From Gracilaria domingensis (taxonomy: Eukaryota > Rhodophyta > Florideophyceae > Gracilariales > Gracilariaceae), in NCBI GenBank assembly GCA_022539475.1, contig VCMS01000060.1:124001-188000 (forward strand): a stretch of DNA of 64,000 nucleotides, written 5' to 3'. The stretch's first letter is position 1; every line of letters starts with the position of its first letter. Shown here piece after piece: positions 44,727-54,135 of the stretch. The notes below the pieces were generated by a model, which did not search any database, was not told the DNA's origin, and saw only the letters and a program-made list of their open reading frames with translations. The translations under genes were made by a program, and so were the position numbers.

Positions 44727-47700
44727 ATGAACGTGTCCGCCTTACTTGAATCAAAGGAGTCAGAAAAGGTCATTTGCAGTTTGGTCGATGAGCGATGTGC
44801 CCTAAATCCTTCAGAACAGCTCGGAACCGTCATAATCGCATACTGTGCCGTGTTTCTGCCATGGGGTATCCTCGCGTTGTCGGACATGATCAACGAACGT
44901 TGGCAACCCATCTGGAAAGTGTTTGCTCGGAGTGCTTTGCAACTTGTGTTTGCGCCTCCATCGATTGCGTACACCATTTACTACATTTACCTTCAAGCTG
45001 TTGACCGTGACTACAAGGAGATGTGTGCTGCTATAGTGGCGGTTTTACTGTCAACTATCCACTTCTTTCGAACGGCATGGGGAGTAATGCAAGCGTACAA
45101 GTATTGGAAATGGGTCAAAGACTGCTTGTGGCACCTGCACAGACACGGCTACGATCTGAGGGACGTTGAAGAAGAAACTCACAATGAGAGAAAAGAAAGT
45201 CAATGGATGCAGTTTCTTCGACAATGGATGCAATTTCTTCGACAATGGATGCAGTTTCTTCGACAATGGATGCAGTTTCCACGACATCCTTCCGAATGGA
45301 TACAGTACCTTCCACAAAAACATGTAGATTTGTCGAATGACCAGCTGTTGAATGAGCTTTCCTTCTCGATAAAGGTGAACAAGTCCGTCATTGATAATGA
45401 GTTTTCTGAGTGCGATATTCCGTTCGAGGTCAATTTTTCAGCGATATTTTCCCCGATGACATGGTGTTCGTCAAAGGAGCCATGGGTTACACCACGGCAC
45501 CGCAAAGATTCGTGGATGAGATATATGGTTCCGTTTCTTGCTCAATATGGGAGAAAATGGCTGCAGGACTCTGTCAAATCCACCAGATTGCTGAATAGAG
45601 GGCATTTCTCTAGTTCCAGTGGTTTTTTAATGGGGCACTTTTTGAGTTATGCGAAGATGCTGACATGGCAATCTACTGGTGAGTCCCTCTGGGAGCGCAG
45701 AGCCCTCAACTGGTCCAGCACATGGTCTGCCGTTATGATTCTCAAAGAAAATGAAACACCGCTTCAATTCGATTGTGGGTCACGAATGCCATTTCCGTCC
45801 AAACAAAACGTTTTTAAGCAGCCGACATTTCCTCCGTTTGATTCAAAACTCAAACGTCTCGTGGACAGTCTACCAGATGAATTATTTGAAGCAAGAGGCA
45901 AGAGGGGTGAAATGAAGATAGAGATAATTCGACGAATTAGTGGTCATGACTTGGATAACTTCATGATTTTTCGGAATTCAGACATAATCGAACCAGCAAA
46001 GAAAGCAGAAGAAAGCCTGGATTTCCCCGTCTCACACAGTCCCTCTTCCACTGAAGCAGTGCTTGGTAGAAACAGTTCGGAACGACGAGAATTGAACGAA
46101 GACCTATCCGACGAGGAAGGAAACATGGGAGCACGAAACGGAAACGGAAATGAGGCTCAAAGAAGCATTGACTTGGAAAGTACGAGAACTACTGAAATCG
46201 CGGACGAAATGGGAAGAGACCTCGAACATCAAGAAGCGCAAAGTGATGAACACACGCACCGAAGCAGCGTCGAATACCGTGATATTGCTACGTTTTCATT
46301 TGAAAGAATTGTCAATGAAAAGTTCCCAGACCAGGATAACATAATCCGCTCTTTTCTCCTTTTGGACCAAAGACTGAACCCTGTATATGAGTCTTATCTG
46401 AAACTACATTACGGGTTCGATACCCACCTCATTCGCCCCGATAATTCTCTCCCCAGCCACACAAGCGTGTACCCTCTGCCAGAAAAACGAGTTTTGGAGT
46501 TCACTATTCATTTGGAGAACATATTCGCCACGTATAGCGGCAGCAAGCATGCCATTTATCCTGAAACGCCCGGGAATCTGGATCACAACCGTTATTTCGC
46601 AGAGCTTTGCCGGAATGGCAAGTCACCTCGCATGGTATTAGCTGAGGAAAAGGTTAAACCGCTGTGCACTTTCGAATCACACTACTGGCTTCTTTGGAAC
46701 TTACCAAGTTGCACACCGCCTGCTCTCGGAGATGTCGATGTCCGAGAGCGGTTGAAGAAGCTTAATCGGCCGGAAATTGGGGGATTGAAGTTCATAGGGT
46801 ACGTCATGGAGACTGTGCGCAACGGCTTAGCAAAATGGACTGTGGAAAATGTTGGAGAGAGCCTGGATAGTGAAGTGTGGAGTCCTAGAGCTGAAACATC
46901 TTCGGCAAGTGTTGAGTTTGGAGCAAGTGATGAATTTCGAAACCAGATAATGCTCCGTAAACGCCGCAATGTACGCAAAAACGTGAACGTACTACCCAGC
47001 GAATTCCTGTCTGTTCGGTTGCTGTGGGAGTGTCAGAAATATCTTATACAAAAAATGAAAAGTAATGTGTATGGACCATCGGACGTCGAATTAATGTTGT
47101 TGAGCATACTGGGCTTCCCTGCCTTGGAATTTGGGAAAATAGATCCAGAAGTTCTTCGGTACTCCGCTGAAGCCAACAATACATGTCCAACTGAACAGAT
47201 CAATTCTACTGGGCCCGAGGAAATGAGTTGTTTTTATACCTTTACTCCCCGTCTTAGTCGAAAGCATCTATTGGCAGCAATTTCGTTTAGAGATTGTGAA
47301 GAAAGTTTGAATATTCAAATGCAACTTTTGCCCGTAGTCTCAGTCGGGGTTCAGTCCGCCGTAGAGGAGGTGATCGTATGGGGGGAAAGCTACAGTTTTA
47401 CGTTTTGTTGGGCAGAGTTGATTCATAGTTTCGAAGCATGCATGAAAGTATTATCATACGATTACAGGGACGGAGATATCTGCGAAGTCTACGCCGATGA
47501 GGAATCCTTAGCCCAATCTGAGCCAGAGTCAAGGGTCGTCAGCGAGGCACCTAGAGGAAGTGGCTACGATAATAGACAACATCAAAGCCAAGTAGCAGAA
47601 GATCTGCCGTCGAACGCAGAAACTGATACAAGTGGTAGAGAGGAGGAAGGCACAGAAGCCATATTAGAAAGCGAAACTGAAGACGGCATGGAGATTACAG

Positions 47701-48083
47701 ATTTTCTAAGCCAAGAATACGTAACAGCTGCCAGTGATTGGGTGACTAGTGAGAACGGTATTGGGGGAGTGGAAGAGCATCTGGTTGAGTGTCGATGCAG
47801 GAGCAATCGGTATATGCTGAATCAGAAGGCTAAGCGCGTTTTCATCAGGGGCACGCAAAAGTACTTTTGGGAATGGGAGGGGTGGAAAGCGCAGGCGGCG
47901 TTCGAGAGATATCCGATATTGTACGACGACAGCAGAAACGCTGATAGCAATAGCGGCGCCGGAGACGTGGAGCTGCATACGATGCACAACAATGGCGAGA
48001 CGCGAATTCCGATGTCTTTGGGAGATGATGGAGATGCTGCGAATGCTAGCGGGCTGTCGGGATCACCAGAATCTCCGGAGTGA
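44727..48083 (+). CDS. Large membrane protein of unknown family (1118 aa)
   Basis: ATG at 44727. Three hydrophobic segments lie near the N-terminus: about 31-53 (LGTVIIAYCAVFLPWGILAL), 70-91 and 99-121 (MCAAIVAVLLSTIHFFRTAW). A fourfold heptapeptide QWMQFLR follows at 159-186, encoded by four 21-bp repeats (45201-45284). The rest is a long soluble part with an acidic, Ser/Glu-rich linker (about 430-520) and ordered stretches (FLLLDQRLNPVYESYLKLHYGF; YGPSDVELMLLSILGFPALEF). The C-terminus is Ser/Glu-rich again. The topology suggests a membrane-anchored protein with a large cytoplasmic domain. I recognise no catalytic motif. It lies between A-B units 3 and 4 but shares no sequence with A or B. 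The frame is unbroken. Confidence 0.82.
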   Translation: MNVSALLESKESEKVICSLVDERCALNPSEQLGTVIIAYCAVFLPWGILALSDMINERWQPIWKVFARSALQLVFAPPSIAYTIYYIYLQAVDRDYKEMCAAIVAVLLSTIHFFRTAWGVMQAYKYWKWVKDCLWHLHRHGYDLRDVEEETHNERKESQWMQFLRQWMQFLRQWMQFLRQWMQFPRHPSEWIQYLPQKHVDLSNDQLLNELSFSIKVNKSVIDNEFSECDIPFEVNFSAIFSPMTWCSSKEPWVTPRHRKDSWMRYMVPFLAQYGRKWLQDSVKSTRLLNRGHFSSSSGFLMGHFLSYAKMLTWQSTGESLWERRALNWSSTWSAVMILKENETPLQFDCGSRMPFPSKQNVFKQPTFPPFDSKLKRLVDSLPDELFEARGKRGEMKIEIIRRISGHDLDNFMIFRNSDIIEPAKKAEESLDFPVSHSPSSTEAVLGRNSSERRELNEDLSDEEGNMGARNGNGNEAQRSIDLESTRTTEIADEMGRDLEHQEAQSDEHTHRSSVEYRDIATFSFERIVNEKFPDQDNIIRSFLLLDQRLNPVYESYLKLHYGFDTHLIRPDNSLPSHTSVYPLPEKRVLEFTIHLENIFATYSGSKHAIYPETPGNLDHNRYFAELCRNGKSPRMVLAEEKVKPLCTFESHYWLLWNLPSCTPPALGDVDVRERLKKLNRPEIGGLKFIGYVMETVRNGLAKWTVENVGESLDSEVWSPRAETSSASVEFGASDEFRNQIMLRKRRNVRKNVNVLPSEFLSVRLLWECQKYLIQKMKSNVYGPSDVELMLLSILGFPALEFGKIDPEVLRYSAEANNTCPTEQINSTGPEEMSCFYTFTPRLSRKHLLAAISFRDCEESLNIQMQLLPVVSVGVQSAVEEVIVWGESYSFTFCWAELIHSFEACMKVLSYDYRDGDICEVYADEESLAQSEPESRVVSEAPRGSGYDNRQHQSQVAEDLPSNAETDTSGREEEGTEAILESETEDGMEITDFLSQEYVTAASDWVTSENGIGGVEEHLVECRCRSNRYMLNQKAKRVFIRGTQKYFWEWEGWKAQAAFERYPILYDDSRNADSNSGAGDVELHTMHNNGETRIPMSLGDDGDAANASGLSGSPESPE

Positions 48084-48089
48084 ACGCAT

Positions 48090-48940
48090 TCGTATGTGCT
48101 GACGGTTACGCCGTTTTAAATCACTGCGTTGGGGAGAAAGTTCCACAGATACAGAATTGAGTCATAGAGATATATTCGGGTAGGGAGATGCATTGCGCAC
48201 TCACGTCTTGGGTTGCAACTACGCAACCGACAAGGAGTACGTTTGTGTCTCTGTCTGGGCCACGCAGAATAAAGACGCGGACACAGCAGCATTCTGGTAA
48301 GGTTTGGAGGCATTACGGATAGAGTTTAGTGATTGCTTTTTGCGTTCTCCTCTTGAGCTTGACTTGTATTCGCTTTCGCACACCGCGACTGCGAGCGACG
48401 CCCTAACCTGTACAATCGCTCTGTACGCGCTCTAACCAACAGTAGGAAGAGACGCTATTCTGCGAGCGAAGACGACGTGTAGGAGAAGCGTAACATCATA
48501 AAGACGAATGAAGTCTGACGCTCTCCTGATGCAGTGAACGGCCGGCCGACGCTCCTTGAATAGAGATTTGATAGCCGCTTTTATACGTGTATATGCGGGG
48601 ACAAAACCACAAGGTATTGCTATGTCGTCAACGAGTGACCTACTGGCTCCTGGAGCGCGAGCTACGAGCCAAACACGGAGATGAGGCGTGAGGCAGGCTT
48701 GCAGCTCTACTTCTGTATTTACATGGCGCCGCCAGTGGACCGACGGGGCGGCAGCGCTGTCGCACGAGCGAGTGGCGGCACTCGACTGCTCGGCACTTGG
48801 ACACGTAGATCAACTGCGTTCCCAAAACGAGCCGCAGCTCAATAATTTAATTCAACTTTCACTGCTTGGTGATTCCCCTTTTGTTACACGCGACCGTTAC
48901 CCAGGGGTACGATCACGTGCACGCGAGGTCGCAGTTGGCA
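48090..48940. other. Spacer with part of the family A upstream block
   Basis: No gene. About 48740-48790 (gtggaccgacggggcggcag) matches 33349-33375, so remains of the shared A upstream region are present, in shorter form than before copies 1 and 2. Confidence 0.5.
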
Positions 48941-48950
48941 CATAAACGCG
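48941..48950 (+). promoter_or_regulatory. TATA-like box of family A, copy 3
   Basis: cataaacgcg lies about 40-46 nt before the ATG at 48988, after the shared gaggtcgcagttggca sequence. Confidence 0.4.
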
Positions 48951-48987
48951 GCGCGCGCCGGCGGCGGCGGCCGACGCGCGGCCGGCC

Positions 48988-50691
48988 ATGGCGCAGCCAC
49001 TGCACTCGCTCGTGGCGCCGCACGTGCTGCAGCGGCTGTCGGCCGCGCGGCTCCGCCGCGGCGCCGCCGTCATCGAGCGCGTGCCCACCGCGCGCGAGGT
49101 GTCCGACTTCCTCGTCGCGCTGGCCGTGCGCGCCGCGCCGCTCAGCGTGTCGGAGCGCCTGCACTTCAGCGAGCGCGACGCCACCGTCGCCTTCACGCAC
49201 GTCGTCGCCGACGCGCCGCGCGCCGTCGCCGCCGCCTACCCGGCGCACGCCGTCATGCTGCGCCTCTTCACCGTCACGCAGGACTACACCAGCCGCAGCG
49301 CGCTGCCGTGGACGCACCCCGCCGGCTTTGTGTGGCAAACAGGCGACCGAACCTTGCAGGGCTCCAAGATGACGCCGGCCGACGTGAAAGATGTCAGCGA
49401 ACTGCTGCGCCAGGACTCCGCGCAGATGCATCTGCTCACGCACCACAAGCGCCCGTGCTACCTGCACGTCGTGCGCCGCGACGTCGTGCGGGAGAACGAG
49501 CAGCGCTTTGTCATGTACACCGTCGAGGTCGTCACGCGACACGCCGTCGAGCCCAGCGTGCACATACCGCCGCTCACGGACCTCGTCAAGGGCTGGCCGA
49601 AGCAGAGCGACTTCACGCGCCGCCAAGCCACCGCCGCGGAGGTCACGCTGTGGGCCGCGCTCAACCTGGTGCCGCCAGAGGCGAGCAACGACCTCGACCG
49701 CCTGCAGATCATCCGCGACGCCAACCACGCCGTGCTTCCGTTCTGCCAGCCGCCGCTCACGCAGCCGCCGCGCGTGCTGCCGGCCGGCAACCTGTACTTC
49801 CTGCTGCGCGTGCGCCACTCCGGCTATCAGGACGGCCGCGCGCGCTACGCCGTCGCCAGCGCCGTCGTCAACAGTCGCGCGCTCTTGCCGCTGCAAACGC
49901 CGCATGGCATGCCGCTGTTGTACGAGGCCATCCCGCCGGGCAGTCGCGTCATTCCGCCTGCGGTTTCGATAAACACCGAGCGCAAAAGCCGCCCCAGGCT
50001 GTTCGCCATTGCGTTTCTCACAGTGCTCTTGAGCGCGCTGGGGCTCATCTATCTCGTGCGTCTGCGTCATGTGGAGAGCGATGGAGTGGACGACGTTGTG
50101 GGCGTCGCCATCGGCATCTCCCTCGCCATCCTGGGCATCGTACTGTCGTCGTTCGCAGTGTGGCTGTCGCTGTGCCACGGATGCCGCGCAAGAGCGGATG
50201 CCGCCGAGCACAGGAACAAGCGAGACGCCGAGGAGCTTGTTAAGAAATACGGGAACGGTACGCCGAGCGAACGGTTGGAAGCGGCAACGACGCCGGCCGC
50301 TTTGGCGCATTACAACGACAAGTGGCTCACATTCACGGGCTTGGAGTACAAAGGCTCAGCAGATTATCCCGGGCGCTTCAAACTGTCCGAGCTGCTGGAA
50401 GCGGGTTACACCACCACGTTTGCGCTGGATGGACGCGAGATGCTCGTCACGCCCAAGCAGAAAAGATGGATGCGTCTGTTGGCACTCGATAGTGAGGGCG
50501 GCGCGGTGTTTGACAACGTGCTGGACGAATCACGAACGCACGAATCAGCAATCGTCTCCATAGAGAAGCCAGTACGGCGCAACGAAGTGGACTTTTCGCG
50601 TCGCGGCGTGCCGGAGACGTACGGCGAGTGGACGGCGAACGTAATGATTGGCAGCAGGGCCCGACTTCGCGAGGGGTTCAACAATGTGTAA
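48988..50691 (+). CDS. Family A two-pass membrane protein, copy 3 (567 aa)
   Basis: MAQPLHSLVAP start, with no upstream in-frame alternative needed. Same domain order as copies 1 and 2 but more diverged in the C-terminal third: helices of the LFAIAFLTVLLSALGLIYLV and VVGVAIGISLAILGIVLSSF type, then CRARADAAEHRNKRDAEELV and an insertion LDESRTHESAIVSIEKPVRR absent from the others. The last 530 bp recur nearly unchanged in inverse orientation at 39237-39772. Intact frame. A long minus-strand open frame over this gene is a GC-codon shadow. Confidence 0.75.
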   Translation: MAQPLHSLVAPHVLQRLSAARLRRGAAVIERVPTAREVSDFLVALAVRAAPLSVSERLHFSERDATVAFTHVVADAPRAVAAAYPAHAVMLRLFTVTQDYTSRSALPWTHPAGFVWQTGDRTLQGSKMTPADVKDVSELLRQDSAQMHLLTHHKRPCYLHVVRRDVVRENEQRFVMYTVEVVTRHAVEPSVHIPPLTDLVKGWPKQSDFTRRQATAAEVTLWAALNLVPPEASNDLDRLQIIRDANHAVLPFCQPPLTQPPRVLPAGNLYFLLRVRHSGYQDGRARYAVASAVVNSRALLPLQTPHGMPLLYEAIPPGSRVIPPAVSINTERKSRPRLFAIAFLTVLLSALGLIYLVRLRHVESDGVDDVVGVAIGISLAILGIVLSSFAVWLSLCHGCRARADAAEHRNKRDAEELVKKYGNGTPSERLEAATTPAALAHYNDKWLTFTGLEYKGSADYPGRFKLSELLEAGYTTTFALDGREMLVTPKQKRWMRLLALDSEGGAVFDNVLDESRTHESAIVSIEKPVRRNEVDFSRRGVPETYGEWTANVMIGSRARLREGFNNV

Positions 50692-50699
50692 GCGCCGAC

Positions 50700-51275
50700 T
50701 CGGAGGACCACCTCTGTGGATCTGGTTAGCAATGTTACAGGTAAAGGTGCAAAGCAACCGCCTTCGCTTCTCGTTCCGCTGCCAGCTTCGTTTTCTGTGC
50801 GCGGTGGCTGCGACGCCATGTCGTGCCGCCGCGCCTCTCAACTCGGTGTGGTGGCAATGCACTCTCGTTCCTCACCGATGGATCCGTGGCGTCGTTTCGG
50901 CGTCTCATAGGGGCATGGTGAAGGGGCCGGGTGCTGCACTGCAGCCCGACCGTGGCAATGGGGTAGGCGACGATGGGCTGCCGCACGCGGTGCTCGCCGT
51001 CGGTTGCGCGTACCGCACAAGGCACGCTTGTGCGGCGGGGCATCGATCTTCAACGGGCGGACGATCTCTCCTTCCGCGCGCTGTGCGTGGGCATCGTGAA
51101 AGCCATGAAAGCGATCAACGCGGATGACGGGGCGGCGGAGATCTCCTCGACGAATGGGTGCGTCGGGGAGACGAAGACGCCTCCGCTTCTCCTGCGCCGG
51201 GCGGCCGGCGGCCGAGTTGTGCCCGCGAGTTGGGGACAAACCGTGTCCACGTGGCCACTCTGTTTCGCCTAAAGA
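50700..51275 (+). pseudogene. Family B, decayed (unit 4)
   Basis: Directly after gene A. Only scattered pieces of B remain, in several frames (equivalents of ERAMSS start region, HSFLTDGS, LPYAVL, LSFRALSVGIVKAMKAI). It ends in the tail shared with unit 5 (accgtgtccacgtggccactc). Confidence 0.75.
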
Positions 51276-51532
51276 AAATGCCAGTTGGGTCGAAATATTT
51301 TTATTTTTGACAAGGCGTCCCTCGCCAAGAAGCTCTCTTCCATTCTGCCCACAACGCCATCTCGTGCGCAGGTCAGGCCCTCAGCCGCATTCTTTCACCA
51401 TTGAGTTGCTCCGAGAACTCGGAAGAACTGAGCTCGTTTCAACGCACGTGTACCGTCCAAGTAAAGGCGAAGAGAGAAGACGAGTGTTGCGGAGTTTTGG
51501 CTATTTATAAACTTAGTAAGTACTGGGCCAAT

Positions 51533-52146
51533 GGGTGTATCCTTAACCCCGTGCCCGCTGCTGGACCAGATTTGCGCACGCATGGCAGCGTGATTTCACG
51601 CAAATTTTGCGTGAACTACGCTGCGCAGCGTGAGCTCACTGTAGAGCGAAATTCACGCTGCAATCAGCGTGAGTTCACGCACTCTCTTTGCCGATCACGC
51701 ATAGCGTTGAACTGGCAGGCAATTGTACCTGCTTCTCAATTAGTCTGAATTATTTTTAGTTGACAATTTTGCATAAAACACATTATGTTGTAGCGAACGA
51801 AGCTATCGTGGCATAGCTGGGCGCTAGCTGTACACATGGCGCCTGCTGTACACGATGTAGACTAGAACATGTTGGCATCGTATGTCTCACAAGTGTGCAC
51901 TTTCGTACTTCAGGAACATTTTTAAATTTGGCCACTAATATGCCGTTCATTGTAGGGCCTACAATGTAGGCTGTGCGTGATCGGCAAAGAGCGTGCATGA
52001 ACTTACGCTGATTGCAGCTTGAATTTCACTCTACAGTAAAGTGAGCTCACGCTGCGCAGCGTAATTCACGCAAAATTTGCGTAAAATCACGCTGCCATGC
52101 GTGCGCAATGCTGGTCACGCAGCGGGCACCGGGTCAAGGATAACCC
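51533..52146. mobile_element. MITE-like element, about 614 bp, long inverted ends
   Basis: Ends are inverted repeats of about 160-170 bp: left GGGTGTATCCTTAACCCCGT..., right the complement of GGGTTATCCTTGACCCGGTG. Inside the arms, sub-motifs such as gctgcgcagc, ttcacgcaaa and tgccgatcacgca recur. No gene and no convincing target duplication. The family is not assignable by eye. Confidence 0.8.
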
Positions 52147-52523
52147 GCTGCGGGTCTAGAAAGACCCATGTCTCTCGGGCGTAAAGACATGGAAAGCACC
52201 TATTCCGACTGGAGGAGCTCTTCCATGTATGTGACAAGGGATAATTGGCGGGCAACACATGAACACATAAAACAGTGGATGCCGGTGGACACCACCGTCA
52301 CGAGGCGCACGACGTGCGACGCACGAAGTACGCGAGGGCGAGTGGCTGATACGTATAAGTTATCAACCGGGCGCAACAAAGTAAACGGAATTCCCAATTT
52401 TTACGTCCCGTCCAAGTGCCCCGCTAGATATCAAGCTTGGTCCTGCTCGATAAGAGCGAATAATCTACCAGCAGTAAGGCTTGCGTGCAGTATGAGCCAA
52501 ACACCCTTAAAATTTATGCGCAA

Positions 52524-53008
52524 AACAGCGGTCGCGCGATTTTCGCGCGACCACGTGGCAAATCAAAACCAGCAAAAAATTAGAACAAAAGCAAATTTTG
52601 GACGTCCAGAAAACCGCAATAACATCAGTTACTCTACGCAGTTACTCAGTAACTTACTGCGACACGACTAGGCGGCCGAAGGCCGCCACTAGGCGAGATG
52701 AACTCCGCAGAACGAAGAGTCCGCAGACAAAATGTTTCGCTTGCAACAATGCGTGTGGGGGCAACTACGAAGGTAGTGGGAAAACAGTAGTCGGGTGATT
52801 TTCGCGCGACCACGTAGCAAATCAAAACCAGCAAAAAGTTAGAACAAAAGCAAAGTTTGGACGTCCAGAAAACCGCAATAACATCAGTTACTCTACGCAG
52901 TTATTCAGTAACTGGCGGCCGAAGGCAGCCGAGTTGTTGTTGTGATGTACTCATCAGAACGAAGCGTCCGCAGACAAAATGTTTCGCTTGCAACAATGCG
53001 TGTGCGGG
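52524..53008 (+). repeat. Tandem direct repeat, period about 259 bp
   Basis: Copies at 52524-52782 and 52783 to about 53008 share ttttcgcgcgaccacgt.gc, ttggacgtccagaaaaccgc and agacaaaatgtttcgcttgc with a few differences. No gene. Confidence 0.8.
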
Positions 53009-53277
53009 CGAACCTACTCATGGTGCAAAATCCGCACGGCTTCGTTCCCCGTTTCTCCCTCCCACGCTACCTTCTATCTATATCAGCATGGTGCCAAATG
53101 TCCAGCTCTCTAAAATCCCGCCCAATCGCACAAAATACGTGATCACGACGTCTTCGTCTACAAAAGCCCCTCTAAACTCATCGCGCCTAATCTTACGGCT
53201 CCAATCGCCCTCCAAACTTCCTCTTCAGACTTGAAGAATCAGAAGTCTTACATCAGCCGCAGACGACTTCGACCGTC

Positions 53278-53532
53278 ATGAACTCCCGTTCGCACAACCC
53301 CTTGCCGTCAACAACGTCCTCTGGCACACAACATCCCACCGCGCAATCTCGTACATCTCTGCCATTGTCTGCTCTGCCGTCGTTCCATGTACCAGCCTCG
53401 CGGTCCACCCCACAAAACCAACCAATCACCCTAGCAACCCCAATGGCGCCGCACTCTTCATCGCTGCCTCCGGTCCTTGAATCTCCGCCGCCGTTTTGTC
53501 TGCCACCATCTGTCGGCCAGAGTCATTTCTAA
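53278..53532 (+). CDS. PSVGQ-tail small protein, copy 4 (84 aa)
   Basis: TATA-like box tctacaaaag at 53156-53165, ATG 120 nt later. Body AQSRTSLPLSALPSFHVPAS, then QPITLATPMAP; tail ESPPPFCLPPSVGQSHF. Near-identical to copies 3 and 7. The pogo element at 54136 has inserted about 600 bp downstream. Confidence 0.68.
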   Translation: MNSRSHNPLPSTTSSGTQHPTAQSRTSLPLSALPSFHVPASRSTPQNQPITLATPMAPHSSSLPPVLESPPPFCLPPSVGQSHF

Positions 53533-54135
53533 ATGCTTCGTATGATATCGTTCACGGAGCAGAAGACCATTATCGCCGTTCTTACATCAGTGATACGGGT
53601 AGTCTCTCCGCACGTCTGCTTTGTCTATTTATCTCAATGCGTACAATTTCTCTAGCTATTGGTTCGGCTTTTGTGTTGATCACAGCCACCGAACCTCAGT
53701 CTCTATCTTCATTGGTGCTTGTAGTTTTCATGAGGTCACGACACATGTGTCTACCACAAGTTTGGTCGTGGTTCACATGTCGTGGAGGGGAGCTCAAACT
53801 TTGATGTTGACATCCTACATGAATTGTCTCCCCGCCCTTCCCCTCCGTTGCGACCGGACGTACCCAAGAACACACCCGACTGCATGCACTTGCTTTCTGG
53901 GGAGGTAAATCAGACTTTCACTAAAGGTATCGTCAATTCTGATCTTGTTGTTGCATCACATTTGCTTGCTTCAAAGATACCATTGTCAAGTTTTCACTCG
54001 CCAGCGCCAGCAGTGGCGGAGCGTGGCCATCACCGCGACCGTTCGCCGCCTCTTCGCGCATCTGAACGACGCAAATGATTGCGCGTGTGCTGCACGCGCG
54101 CTGAGAGCGCTGCACGCGCCGGACGGGCTGCGGTA

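Noticed and set aside
53496-53804. A 102-codon frame overlapping the end of PSVGQ copy 4 with a hydrophobic stretch (also at 63149-63457 and 36699-37007)
   Set aside because: Open only in the near-identical recent copies; closed in copies 2 and 6, so not conserved.
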